This document shows positions 56,391-64,000 of a DNA stretch of 64,000 nt, piece after piece. The translations under genes were made by a program, and so were the position numbers. The DNA comes from Actinokineospora sp. NBRC 105648. GTDB taxonomy: Bacteria > Actinomycetota > Actinomycetes > Mycobacteriales > Pseudonocardiaceae. The notes beneath the pieces were generated by a model, which ran no database searches, was not told where the DNA came from, and saw nothing but the letters and a program-made list of their open reading frames with translations. How positions within the stretch are numbered: position 1 is the first letter of the stretch; every line of letters begins with the position of its first letter. The stretch covers positions 62,001 to 126,000 of the forward strand of contig NZ_BSTR01000008.1 of NCBI RefSeq assembly GCF_030269645.1, read 5' to 3'.

Positions 56391-57290
56391 TCACGCCGGC
56401 GAGAAGCCGCCCGGGTGTGCTTTGAAGGCTGCCGTCAGTGCCTCTCGCCAAGGGCGCATCGCGGGCAAGCCCGCCTCCAGCCAAGCCCGGTCCGACAGCA
56501 CCGAGTACGCAGGCCGCGCTGCCGTCGTCGGGTAATCCGCAGTGCCGCATGACTTCACCCGGGACGGATCCGCGCCCAACTCCTCGAACACCGCGCGTGC
56601 GAAGCCGGCCCAGGTCGTCGACCCGGTCCCAGTGCAGTGCAGCACCTTCGATGCCGGCGCGTCCCCCTCGACCACCCGAGCAGCCAATGCCGCCAACGCC
56701 CTGGCCAGGTCCCCAGTCCAGGTCGGCGACCCGACCTGGTCGTCCACAACGGACAACGTCTCCCGGGAAGCCTCCAGGCGTGCCATGGTCTTCACGAAGT
56801 TGGAGCCGAAAGCCCCGTAGACCCACGCGGTCCGCACGATCCAGGACCGTGCTCCCGAGCCCAGCACGGCCTCCTCCCCGGCCAGCTTCGTCAGCCCGTA
56901 GACCGACCGAGGACCGGGAGCATCGTCCACTTCGTACGGACGGTCCGCGTCCCCCGGGAACACGTAGTCCGTCGACACGTGGATCAATGGCACACCTCGT
57001 GACGAGCAGGCTGCCGCCAAGACACGGGGTCCGTCGGCGTTCACCGCGAAGGCGCGTGCGCGGTCTGTCTCTGCCTTGTCGACCGCCGTGTAGGCGGCGG
57101 CGTTGACCGCTACCACCGAGTCTCCGCGCGCCCGCGCTGAATCGGCCGCTGTGGACACTGCCTCGATGACCGAGCCCGCGTTGGTCAGGTCGAGGTCGGC
57201 GGACCCCGGTGCGTGCACCTCGAGGTCCAGCCCGGCCAGCTCGCGCCCGAGTTGTCCGCCACCGCCCGGTACCAGGAGAACGAGGGCCAT
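56391..57290 (-). CDS. rmlD: dTDP-4-dehydrorhamnose reductase
   Basis: 299 residues, a short-chain-dehydrogenase-like enzyme. The NADPH loop is VPGGGGQLGREL, where the usual GxxGxxG is shifted; VNAAAYTAVDKAE, IHVSTDYVFPGDADRPY, the catalytic YGLTKLAGE, and VDDQVGSPTWTGDLAR follow. It makes dTDP-L-rhamnose, the donor for WbbL. ATG 57290 follows the rmlB stop by 2 bases; the upstream frame has no homology. The dTDP-glucose synthase and epimerase genes (rmlA, rmlC) are not in the window. Confidence 0.94.
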   Translation of the reverse strand: MALVLLVPGGGGQLGRELAGLDLEVHAPGSADLDLTNAGSVIEAVSTAADSARARGDSVVAVNAAAYTAVDKAETDRARAFAVNADGPRVLAAACSSRGVPLIHVSTDYVFPGDADRPYEVDDAPGPRSVYGLTKLAGEEAVLGSGARSWIVRTAWVYGAFGSNFVKTMARLEASRETLSVVDDQVGSPTWTGDLARALAALAARVVEGDAPASKVLHCTGTGSTTWAGFARAVFEELGADPSRVKSCGTADYPTTAARPAYSVLSDRAWLEAGLPAMRPWREALTAAFKAHPGGFSPA

Positions 57291-57292
57291 GG

Positions 57293-58285
57293 TCAGGCCC
57301 CGGGGAGCGCGGCGCGCTGCTTGAGGGGTTCCCACCAGGCGCGGTTGTCGCGGTACCACTGGACGGTCTCGGCCAGGCCGTCCTGGAACGAGACCCGGGG
57401 CGCGTAGCCCAGTTCCGAGGCGATCTTGGTGATGTCGACCGAGTAACGGCGGTCGTGCGCCTTGCGGTCGATCACCGGCTGGACGAACGACTCGTCGGTG
57501 CCGGTGGCCGCGAGCAGCAGCGCGGTCAGCTCGCGGTTGGTCAGCTCGGTGCCGCCGCCGATGTTGTAGATCTCACCCGCCCGGCCGCCGTCGGCGACCA
57601 GCTGGATGCCGGTGCAGTGGTCGTCCACGTGCAGCCAGTCGCGCACGTTGAGGCCGTCGCCGTAGAGCGGGATCTTCTTGCCGTCCATCAGGTTCGTGGT
57701 GAACAGCGGGATGACCTTCTCCGGGAACTGGTACGGCCCGTAGTTGTTCGAGCACCGGGTGACGCACACGTGCAGGCCGTGGGTGCGGAAGAAGGACCGC
57801 GCCATCAGGTCCGAGGACGCCTTGGACGCCGCGTACGGGGAGTTCGGCTCCAGCGGGTGGGTCTCGGGCCACGAACCCTCGTCGATCGAGCCGTACACCT
57901 CGTCGGTGGAGACGTGCACGAACCGGCCGACGCCCGCGTCCACGGCCGCCTGCAGCAGGGTCTGGGTGCCGAGCACGTTGGTGAGCACGAAGTCCGCCGA
58001 CCCCAGGATCGAACGGTCCACGTGCGACTCGGCGGCGAAGTGCACGACCAGGTCGACCCCGGACACGGTCTCGCGCACCAGCGCCGCGTCGGTGATGTCG
58101 CCCTCGACGAAGCGCAGCCGCTCGCTGCCCGCCACCGGGTCGAGGTTGGCCCGGTTGCCCGCGTAGGTCAGCTTGTCCAGCACCACGACCTCGGCGTCGG
58201 CCAGGCTCGGGTACGCGCCGCCCAGCGCCTGCCGTACGTAGTGCGACCCGATGAAGCCGGCACCGCCGGTCACCAACACCCGCAT
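57293..58285 (-). CDS. rmlB: dTDP-glucose 4,6-dehydratase
   Basis: 330 residues. VLVTGGAGFIGSHYVRQALG is the NAD-binding start; FVHVSTDEVYGSIDEGSW, SPYAASKASSDLMARSFF (the catalytic YxxxK) and CSNNYGPYQFPEKVIPLF are the RmlB landmarks. It converts dTDP-glucose to the 4-keto-6-deoxy sugar. ATG 58285 is the canonical start. rmlB and rmlD form an operon read toward the repeat-rich gap. Confidence 0.96.
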   Translation of the reverse strand: MRVLVTGGAGFIGSHYVRQALGGAYPSLADAEVVVLDKLTYAGNRANLDPVAGSERLRFVEGDITDAALVRETVSGVDLVVHFAAESHVDRSILGSADFVLTNVLGTQTLLQAAVDAGVGRFVHVSTDEVYGSIDEGSWPETHPLEPNSPYAASKASSDLMARSFFRTHGLHVCVTRCSNNYGPYQFPEKVIPLFTTNLMDGKKIPLYGDGLNVRDWLHVDDHCTGIQLVADGGRAGEIYNIGGGTELTNRELTALLLAATGTDESFVQPVIDRKAHDRRYSVDITKIASELGYAPRVSFQDGLAETVQWYRDNRAWWEPLKQRAALPGA

Positions 58286-58456
58286 GTTCTGTCCACCTGT
58301 CCTCGTCGTCGCCCCAGAGTGTTCCACGTCGCTGTAAACGTCGACGCTCCCCGAACCGTGTTACCGGTGACGGCACTGAGGTGACAGCACTGACAGCCAG
58401 ACCACACCGTCCTGGGTAGCCTGGGGCGTACAGGTCGGGACCGGGGAGGAGCGTGC

Positions 58457-60067
58457 GTGGACGAGCGTGCGCCTATGGGGGTCGAGAGCGCGCCGGGGGA
58501 TGACTTACCCGGGCCGCGTCGAGCTCCGCTGTGGCTGCGGACCAGCGCGGCGCTGATGCGGGTCGTCGTGGCCCTGGTCTCGGTCGCGGTGATAGCCGCC
58601 ACCGGGTACGGCTGGTGGACCTTCGGCGACATCGACGCGAACACCGTCACCACCGACGTCATCGACGAGCGGCCGCAGGCGGGTCCGGAGCCGCTCGACG
58701 GCGCCGTCGACATCCTGCTGGTCGGCATCGACAGCCGCACCGACGCCTTCGGCAACCCGCTGCCGAAGGAGGTCCTCGCCATGCTCAACGGCGGCAAGTC
58801 CGACGGCGAGCGCAACACCGACACCATGATCTTGGTGCACATCCCGTCGGACGGCAAACGGGCGGTCGCGTTCTCCTTCCCGCGCGACTCCTGGGTCGAC
58901 GTCGGCGAGGGCTTCGGCAAGCACAAGCTCAACTCCGCGTTCGTCTACGCCTACAACGACGCGCGCAAGACCCTCGGGGCCCAGGGCGTCACCGACGCCA
59001 AGGAGCTCGACGCCAAGGCCACCGTCACCGGCCGGAAGAACCTGATCGCCACGATCGAGCGGCTGGTCGGCGAGTCGATCACCATCGACCGCTACGCCGA
59101 GGTCAACCTGGCCAGCTTCTACGAGGTCACCAAGGCCATCGGCGGGGTCGAGGTGTGCCTGAACAACGCGGTCGACGAGCCCAAGTCCGGCGCCCGGCTG
59201 CCCGCGGGCAGGCAGACCATCTCCGGCGCGGCGGCGCTGTCGTTCGTCCGGCAGCGCTACGACCTGCCCAACGGCGACCTGGACCGGATCGTGCGCCAGC
59301 AGGTGTTCCTCGGCGCGCTGGCGAACAAGGTGCTCTCGGCGGACATGCTGGCCAACCCGTCCCGGGCGAAGGACCTGGTCACCGCCGTGCAGAAGTCGGT
59401 GGTGCTGTCCTCGAACTGGAACCTGTCCCGATTCGCCGCCCAGATGCAGGGCCTGAGCAGCGGGAACATCGAGTTCCACACCATCCCGACGCAGGGCGAG
59501 GCCAAGATCGGCGGCGCCGACGTGATCAAGGTCGACCCGGCCCAGGTCGCCCAGTACGTCGAGGACGTGACCCGCGGCGCGGACCTCGCCTCCACCACGG
59601 GCAACCCGTCGACGACGACCACCCCGGCCACGACCACCCCGCGGGACATCGCCACCCCCGGCACGCCCACCACCAGCGGTCTGACCAGGAAGATCACCGT
59701 CGACGTGCGCAACGGCTCGACCACCCGCGGCCTGGCCACCACCGTGCTCGACGCGCTCGCCGGCCGCGGGTACGCCCGCGGCGACGTGGGCGACGCGGCC
59801 GTCCAGCCCACCTCGGTCATCCGGTACGCGGCAGGCGAGCTGGCCGAGGCCGAGGCGGTGGCGGGCTCGTTGGCGGCCCAGTTCAGCTACGCCGAGGACC
59901 GCACCCTGAGCGCGGGACACGTTCGAGTGGTGTTGGGCACGTCGTACCAGCCGGGGTCCACCGCCACCGCCGACCCGGTCGACCCGGTGCGCGCGCAGGT
60001 CCCGACCACCACACCGGCGAACACCCCGGCGACGATCGCGGCGGGCAGCGTCCCCTGCGTCAACTGA
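58457..60067 (+). CDS. LytR-CpsA-Psr (LCP) family glycopolymer ligase with LytR_C domain
   Basis: 536 residues from GTG 58457 (GGGGAGGAG upstream). A single N-terminal membrane helix (about 30-55) places the rest outside. The LCP domain has ILLVGIDSRTDA, VAFSFPRDSWVDVG, and RQRYDLPNGDLDRIVRQQVFL with the catalytic Asp/Arg set. A Thr/Pro linker (about 385-412) precedes a LytR_C domain (about 413-500) and a tail ending SVPCVN. LCP enzymes move lipid-linked polymers onto peptidoglycan. It follows the divergent rmlBD, as cpsA does in mycobacteria. Confidence 0.93.
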   Translation: MDERAPMGVESAPGDDLPGPRRAPLWLRTSAALMRVVVALVSVAVIAATGYGWWTFGDIDANTVTTDVIDERPQAGPEPLDGAVDILLVGIDSRTDAFGNPLPKEVLAMLNGGKSDGERNTDTMILVHIPSDGKRAVAFSFPRDSWVDVGEGFGKHKLNSAFVYAYNDARKTLGAQGVTDAKELDAKATVTGRKNLIATIERLVGESITIDRYAEVNLASFYEVTKAIGGVEVCLNNAVDEPKSGARLPAGRQTISGAAALSFVRQRYDLPNGDLDRIVRQQVFLGALANKVLSADMLANPSRAKDLVTAVQKSVVLSSNWNLSRFAAQMQGLSSGNIEFHTIPTQGEAKIGGADVIKVDPAQVAQYVEDVTRGADLASTTGNPSTTTTPATTTPRDIATPGTPTTSGLTRKITVDVRNGSTTRGLATTVLDALAGRGYARGDVGDAAVQPTSVIRYAAGELAEAEAVAGSLAAQFSYAEDRTLSAGHVRVVLGTSYQPGSTATADPVDPVRAQVPTTTPANTPATIAAGSVPCVN

Positions 60068-60182
60068 CGCCCTGTCACGATCCGTGATCGACTCCGGCGA
60101 CTCCGGGTGAATCGCACCGGATCGGTCGGTGACGTTGTCTAGCCTTGTCCCGTCGCCCATCGGGCGGAAGAGGGGGAACGAC

Positions 60183-61625
60183 GTGACGGACCGGCCGGCG
60201 CCAGAATCGGCGGACGACGAACCGGTGGCGGACCCGCCAGGGCAGGCGGCCACCCCCGCCGAGCCCGTGGCACCCGAGGACAGCGCACCCGAACCGACCG
60301 CGGCCGAACCCGCCGACGAAGCGGTTCCCGCCAGCACTACCGCAGCTGTCGGCCAGGGCACCGAACCCGAACAGGCGACAACGCCCGAGTCACCTGCGGG
60401 CGGCGAGCCCAAAGCGGCACTCGACCGGGCCGCCGAGGACGAACCAGTCGACGGACGGCCCCGGCGCAGGCGCGTATCCGCGTGGTGGATCGCCGCGCGG
60501 ACAGTGGTCGCACTGGTGTCCGGAGCGATCTTGGTCGGCTTCGGCACGGTCACCGTGCGTCTCGACAACTTCCAGGAGAGTGTCACCACCACGGACGCCC
60601 TGGCCCAGGCCCAGCAGGGCCCCGGCGCCCCGGCCGCCGACGACGGCGCCAGCGACATCCTGGTCGTGGGCAGCGACACCCGCACCGACCTGCAGGGCCA
60701 CCCGCTCTCGGCGCGGGTGCTGCGCGAGCTGCGCACCGAGGCCACCGACACGATCAACACCGACACGCTGATCCTGCTGCGCGTCCCGCACAACGGCGGC
60801 AGGGGCTTCGCGATCTCCATCCCGCGCGACAGCTACGTCCCGGTGCCCGGCTACCGCGAGGAGAAGATCAACGGCGCCTTCGGCGTCACCAAGGCCCGGT
60901 TCGCCCAGGCCATGGTCGACCGCGGCGAGGGCGACCGGGAGAAGATCGAACGCGAGTCCGACAACGCGGGCCGCACCGCGCTGATCTCCACCGTCCAGAA
61001 CCTCACCGGCGTCCGCGTCGACCACTACGCCGAGGTCACCCTCTACGGGTTCTACCTGCTCACCGAGGCCATCGACGGCGTCGACGTCTGCCTCAACCAC
61101 GCCACCAGCGACACCGACTCCGGCGCCAGTTTCCGAGCCGGCCCCCAAACCGTGCGCGGCGGCGACGCGGTCTCCTTCGTCCGCCAGCGCAAGAACCTCC
61201 CGCGCGGCGACCTGGACCGGATCGTGCGCCAGCAGACGTTCCTGTCCTCGGCGATGAACAAGGTGCTCAGCGGCGGCACCCTGACCGACCCCGGCAAGCT
61301 CAACGCGCTGGAGTCGGCGGTGTCCAAGACCGTGGTGATGGACCCCGGCCTGCACTTCCTCGACCTGGTCAACCAGGCCCAGTCCCTGGCGTCCGGCCAG
61401 GTCACCTTCGTCACCATCCCGGTCACCGGCGTCGGCACCCGCACAGAGCGGGGCCAGAGCGTGGTCACCGTCGACCCCACCGCCGTGCGCGCCTACGTCG
61501 CGGGCCTGGCCAGCGAGAACCCACCACCGCCCCCGCCACCACCCCCAGCGACAACCGGTGAGAACCTGACAAGCAGGCGGCTGCTGAACCTCAACGCCCC
61601 CTCAGCCGTCCCGTGCATCGACTGA
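60183..61625 (+). CDS. LytR-CpsA-Psr (LCP) family protein with long acidic N-terminus
   Basis: 480 residues from GTG 60183, with GAGGGGGA upstream; an earlier ATG at 60129 lacks a good site. The first 90 residues are Pro/Ala/Glu-rich and cytoplasmic, followed by one membrane helix (about 98-122). The LCP domain has DILVVGSDTRTDLQG, FAISIPRDSYVPVPGY and RQRKNLPRGDLDRIVRQQTFL. There is no LytR_C domain; a proline run leads to an end AVPCID that echoes the first LCP's SVPCVN. Tandem LCP genes may serve different polymers. Confidence 0.92.
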   Translation: MTDRPAPESADDEPVADPPGQAATPAEPVAPEDSAPEPTAAEPADEAVPASTTAAVGQGTEPEQATTPESPAGGEPKAALDRAAEDEPVDGRPRRRRVSAWWIAARTVVALVSGAILVGFGTVTVRLDNFQESVTTTDALAQAQQGPGAPAADDGASDILVVGSDTRTDLQGHPLSARVLRELRTEATDTINTDTLILLRVPHNGGRGFAISIPRDSYVPVPGYREEKINGAFGVTKARFAQAMVDRGEGDREKIERESDNAGRTALISTVQNLTGVRVDHYAEVTLYGFYLLTEAIDGVDVCLNHATSDTDSGASFRAGPQTVRGGDAVSFVRQRKNLPRGDLDRIVRQQTFLSSAMNKVLSGGTLTDPGKLNALESAVSKTVVMDPGLHFLDLVNQAQSLASGQVTFVTIPVTGVGTRTERGQSVVTVDPTAVRAYVAGLASENPPPPPPPPPATTGENLTSRRLLNLNAPSAVPCID

Positions 61626-61636
61626 CCGGAGTCCCG

Positions 61637-62299
61637 TTGAGCCTCACTGAGACACTCCTACGCCCACTGCCGTCGGCAAAGCCCCTCATCACCCACTACG
61701 ACGACGCAGCGGGGACACGGGTAGAGCTATCGGTCGCCACCGTCCGAAACTGGGCAGCCAAGACCGCGAACTGGCTGGTCGAAGAGCACGACGTAGAACC
61801 GGGAACACCGGTAGCCGTGCAACTCCCCGCACACTGGCAGACAGCAGGCGTACTACTCGGCGCGTGGTGGGCCGGAGCACACGTGATCGCCGACGGCCCA
61901 GCCGCAGTCACCTTCGTCGCCCCCGGCGAGTCAGCGGATGGCACCGTCGCGGCAGTGTCCCTGGACCCAATGGGCCGAGACCTGGGCGGCCCCTCCGGCG
62001 GCGCGGCCGATTTCGTCGGCGAAGCAAGATTGTTCGGAGACGACTTCTTCGGACCATCAGTCCCAGGATCAACCCTCGCCCTGGCAGGCATGACTGTCGA
62101 CGAAGTCCTAACAGTGGCAAAGGGCCTCCCAGAAGGCACACGACTGCTGTCGACACTGGCCTGGACAATCCCAGACGGCGTACTAGCGGCACTGGTAGCC
62201 CCGCTCGCAACAGGCGGCTCCCTAGTCCAGGTAACAAACCCCTCCCGCCTCGACTCCCACCGCACCGCAGAACGCACCACAGTGGACAGACTGGCCTGA
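61637..62299 (+). CDS. TIGR03089 family protein (acyl-CoA synthetase N-terminal-like)
   Basis: 220 residues. It looks like the N-terminal part of an AMP-binding acyl-CoA synthetase (VRNWAAKTANWLVEEHDVEP, VAVQLPAHWQTAGVLLGAWW) but lacks the adenylate-forming loop and C-terminal domain. This short form (TIGR03089) follows LCP genes in mycobacteria too (the Rv3268 position), so it is not a truncated pseudogene. The start chosen is TTG 61637 with GGAG 7 bases upstream; ATG 61613 is possible but overlaps the LCP gene by 13 bases. The function is unknown. Confidence 0.85.
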   Translation: MSLTETLLRPLPSAKPLITHYDDAAGTRVELSVATVRNWAAKTANWLVEEHDVEPGTPVAVQLPAHWQTAGVLLGAWWAGAHVIADGPAAVTFVAPGESADGTVAAVSLDPMGRDLGGPSGGAADFVGEARLFGDDFFGPSVPGSTLALAGMTVDEVLTVAKGLPEGTRLLSTLAWTIPDGVLAALVAPLATGGSLVQVTNPSRLDSHRTAERTTVDRLA

Positions 62300-62511
62300 A
62301 CCCCGAGTCCCACAACACCTTCACGGCAAGCCGACCCAGAATCTCGTCGCAGAGACCCGCAAACCCATGCCCGGCCCACCCCACCGTTCAATCCCACTTT
62401 TGTCCTCAAAGCCTCACCCCACAAAGCCGCACCCGCCCACCAGTCCTGCTCGATTTGGTGAAGTGGCTCTGCAACCCGCTCCCCAACCAGGCCACGCCCT
62501 CCCGCCCTCCT
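62300..62511. other. Gap between TIGR03089 and SDR genes, left part
   Basis: No gene. A partial element arm GCTCGATTTGGTGAAGTGGC (62448-62467) precedes the full copy 7 by about 60 bases, as though the element end had been duplicated or a first insertion was partly lost. Confidence 0.6.
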
Positions 62512-62654
62512 GCTCGATTGGGTGGAGTGGCTTTGTTTGGGGAGAAAAGAGGCGCTAGCCTGACCCAGGCGGTGGGTATCCCTTTCCCACCCGCTCTACC
62601 CACTGCGCCTCTTTTCTTAGGGGCCCCGAACAAAGCCACTCCACCCAATCGAGC
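62512..62654 (+). repeat. Palindromic element, copy 7, divergent (143 bp)
   Basis: Outer arms GCTCGATTGGGTGGAGTGGC and GCCACTCCACCCAATCGAGC pair perfectly; the inner stem is AAAAGAGGCGC/GCGCCTCTTTT and the central hairpin is GGTGGG...CCCACC. CTAAACTTG is not kept, but TTAGGGGCCCC is. This is the only copy between co-directional genes. Confidence 0.85.
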
Positions 62655-62693
62655 ACCCCCACCCAAGCCAAAACCCAAGAGCCAGGAGCACAC

Positions 62694-63500
62694 GTGAAGT
62701 CGTTCAACGGCAAGACAGCCGTAGTGACAGGCGCAGGCTCCGGCATCGGTCGAGCCCTGGTCCACGCCCTCCTGGCCGAAGGCGCCCAGGTAGCCGCCTC
62801 CGACATCAACCCCGACGCTCTAGCCGAAACAGCCGCCCAAGCGACCGGCACCCTGCGCACCTACCACCTCGACGTAGCCGACCGAGACGCGATCTACGCC
62901 CACGCCGCCCAGGTCGAAGCCGACTTCGGCCGCACCGACCTGGTGGTCAACAACGCCGGTGTCGCGCTCAAGGGCAGCGTCCGCGAGATGTCCGACGACG
63001 ACCTGCGCTGGGTCATGGACATCGACTTCTGGGGCGTCGTGCACGGCTCGCGTGCGTTCCTGCCCGCTCTGGTGGCCGCGCGTGGCCACCTGGTGAACGT
63101 GTCGAGTGTGTTCGGGTTCATCGGGGTGCCCACGCAGAGCGCGTACAACGCGGCCAAGTTCGCCGTGCGCGGCTTCACCGAGGCCCTGCGGCAGGAGATG
63201 CGCCTGGAGCGCACCGGGGTCGGGGTGTCCTGCGTGCACCCTGGCGGTATCAAGACCAACATCGCCCGCAACGCGCGCACGTCGGACCCCACCGAGGCCG
63301 CCGATTTCAGCCGCTCCCTGGACCAGGTCGCGATCACCACACCCGAGGCGGCCGCGCACACCATCCTGACCGGGGTGCGGCGCGACCGGGCCCGCATCCT
63401 GATCGGGCCGGACGCCTACGTGATCGACGCCCTGCCCCGCGTGTTCGGCTCGCTGTACCAGCCACTGATCAAGGCGGCGGTCCGCCGCCTCTCCCGCTGA
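62694..63500 (+). CDS. Short-chain dehydrogenase/reductase
   Basis: 268 residues. Cofactor loop TGAGSGIGRA (12-21), NNAGV (86-90), Ser138 in NVSSVFG and the catalytic pair Tyr151/Lys155 in SAYNAAKFA. Asp37 after the second strand (AASDIN) suggests NAD(H) preference. The substrate is unknown. It has GGAG before ATG 62694 and stands alone, convergent with the DinB gene 11 bases away. Confidence 0.93.
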   Translation: MKSFNGKTAVVTGAGSGIGRALVHALLAEGAQVAASDINPDALAETAAQATGTLRTYHLDVADRDAIYAHAAQVEADFGRTDLVVNNAGVALKGSVREMSDDDLRWVMDIDFWGVVHGSRAFLPALVAARGHLVNVSSVFGFIGVPTQSAYNAAKFAVRGFTEALRQEMRLERTGVGVSCVHPGGIKTNIARNARTSDPTEAADFSRSLDQVAITTPEAAAHTILTGVRRDRARILIGPDAYVIDALPRVFGSLYQPLIKAAVRRLSR

Positions 63501-63511
63501 CCCCGGCAGGC

Positions 63512-64000
63512 TCAGCCCATGGTCTTCTGACCGTCGAGGCTCTCCCGGATGATGTCCGCGTGCCCCGAGTGCTGCGCCGTCTCGGCGATGAGGTGCAGCA
63601 ACACCCGCCGAATCGACCACGCCTTCCCCGGCTCGAACCACGGCGCCGACGGCAACGGGAAAGCCTTGTCCAAATCAGCCGTCTTGACCAACTCATCGGT
63701 GCGGGCGGCGACCGCCTCGTAGTTGGCCAGGAAGTCGGCGAGCTTCTCACCAGGGTTCATCCGGTGCTCATCCGCCCAGTCACCCTGCTCGCTGCGCATC
63801 AACTCGGCCCCACCAACCATGAACCGGTACCAGGCCGACTCGGTAGCGGCGACGTGCTTGATGATTCCCCCGATCGTGAGCGCACTGACGGTCGACCGCT
63901 CCCCAGCCTGCTCATCGGTGAGGTCCTGCGCGGTGAACCGCAGGAAGAACCGGTGCCGGGCAAGGCTCTCCAACAGGTCCGCCCGCTCATCACTACGCAG
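63512..64000 (-). CDS. DinB-family (DUF664) protein, 5' end outside the window
   Basis: 163 codons are visible and the frame continues past the right edge, with LRSDERADLLESLARHRFFL reading in from it. The family four-helix fold carries metal-binding histidines, here in the positions of GGIIKHVAATESAWY, and HLIAETAQHSGHADII. Actinobacterial members are often bacillithiol/mycothiol-dependent transferases. The true start is probably just beyond 64000, so the first TTG inside (63973) should not be taken as the start. Confidence 0.85.
   Translation of the reverse strand: MRSDERADLLESLARHRFFLRFTAQDLTDEQAGERSTVSALTIGGIIKHVAATESAWYRFMVGGAELMRSEQGDWADEHRMNPGEKLADFLANYEAVAARTDELVKTADLDKAFPLPSAPWFEPGKAWSIRRVLLHLIAETAQHSGHADIIRESLDGQKTMG

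Noticed and set aside
61637-62299. TIGR03089 gene as a truncated acyl-CoA synthetase pseudogene
   Set aside because: The short form is conserved at the same position in mycobacteria and no downstream remnant of the missing domains is present.
63512-63973. DinB gene starting at TTG 63973 inside the window
   Set aside because: The frame continues to the right edge with family-like sequence (ERADLLESLARHR), so the real start is outside.

Overview
The window is high-GC, gene-dense actinobacterial chromosome. The gene order secA1–hpf–comF–lpqB–mtrB–mtrA–tmk–ahcY, then manA–TobH–manB–DUF3499–metallopeptidase–whiB2–fbiA–fbiB, then manC–wbbL–rmlD–LCP–TIGR03089, matches the core gene order of Mycobacterium and its relatives. 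Frequent GTG/TTG starts and the accessory content fit the Pseudonocardiales (Actinokineospora/Saccharothrix-like). That placement is inference; no rRNA or tRNA gene lies in the window. I see no prophage, transposase, CRISPR array or replication origin.

Layout. 1–3.96 kb: the 5' end of pruA, a small conserved protein, a wax ester synthase/DGAT homologue with an altered catalytic motif, a SpoU methyltransferase, a HAD hydrolase and an Rv3235-like protein. 4–9 kb: secA1, with a degenerate copy of its own terminator and 3' end downstream, then a long non-coding stretch with a perfect 25-bp inverted repeat, then hpf. 9.5–17 kb: comF with a large Ala/Pro insertion, lpqB–mtrB–mtrA, a VOC protein, tmk, and an orphan thiopeptide-type dehydratase elimination domain. 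17.3–24.2 kb: ahcY, a membrane-embedded alpha/beta-hydrolase, an amino-acid permease and glmL. 24.6–39.3 kb: a CDF transporter, mannose metabolism (manA, TobH, manB), a very large membrane glycosyltransferase, whiB2, coenzyme F420 maturation (fbiA, fbiB), a NUDIX protein and a small GntR regulator. 40–43.6 kb: class I ribonucleotide reductase (nrdE, nrdF) behind a cobalamin riboswitch. 43.8–47.2 kb: an NYN–LOTUS protein, a DNA glycosylase and manC. 47.8–62.3 kb: a cell-wall glycopolymer locus (wbbL, five further glycosyltransferases, rmlD, rmlB, two LCP ligases, a TIGR03089 protein). The window ends with an SDR and the 3' part of a DinB gene.

How the genes work together. ManA, ManB and ManC make GDP-mannose; RmlB and RmlD make the last steps of dTDP-rhamnose; WbbL and the other glycosyltransferases use nucleotide sugars; the LCP enzymes attach lipid-linked polymers to peptidoglycan. 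MtrAB–LpqB and WhiB2 regulate cell division and wall homeostasis in relatives, so much of the window serves envelope growth. A second theme is cofactor-linked metabolism: F420, and cobalamin control of deoxynucleotide synthesis.

The most unusual feature is a dispersed family of about 140-bp imperfect-palindrome elements, seven full copies at five loci (24.4, 39.5 and 39.8, 47.3, 55.9 and 56.1, 62.5 kb). Stem sequences differ between copies with compensating changes on both arms, and stem wobbles fall as G-U in one consistent orientation. Six of the seven copies lie between convergent genes, four of them in head-to-head inverted pairs. Most are flanked by a degenerate array of roughly 27-bp repeats. 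They carry no protein gene and look like a structured, mobile or BIME-like non-coding element that I cannot match to a named family.
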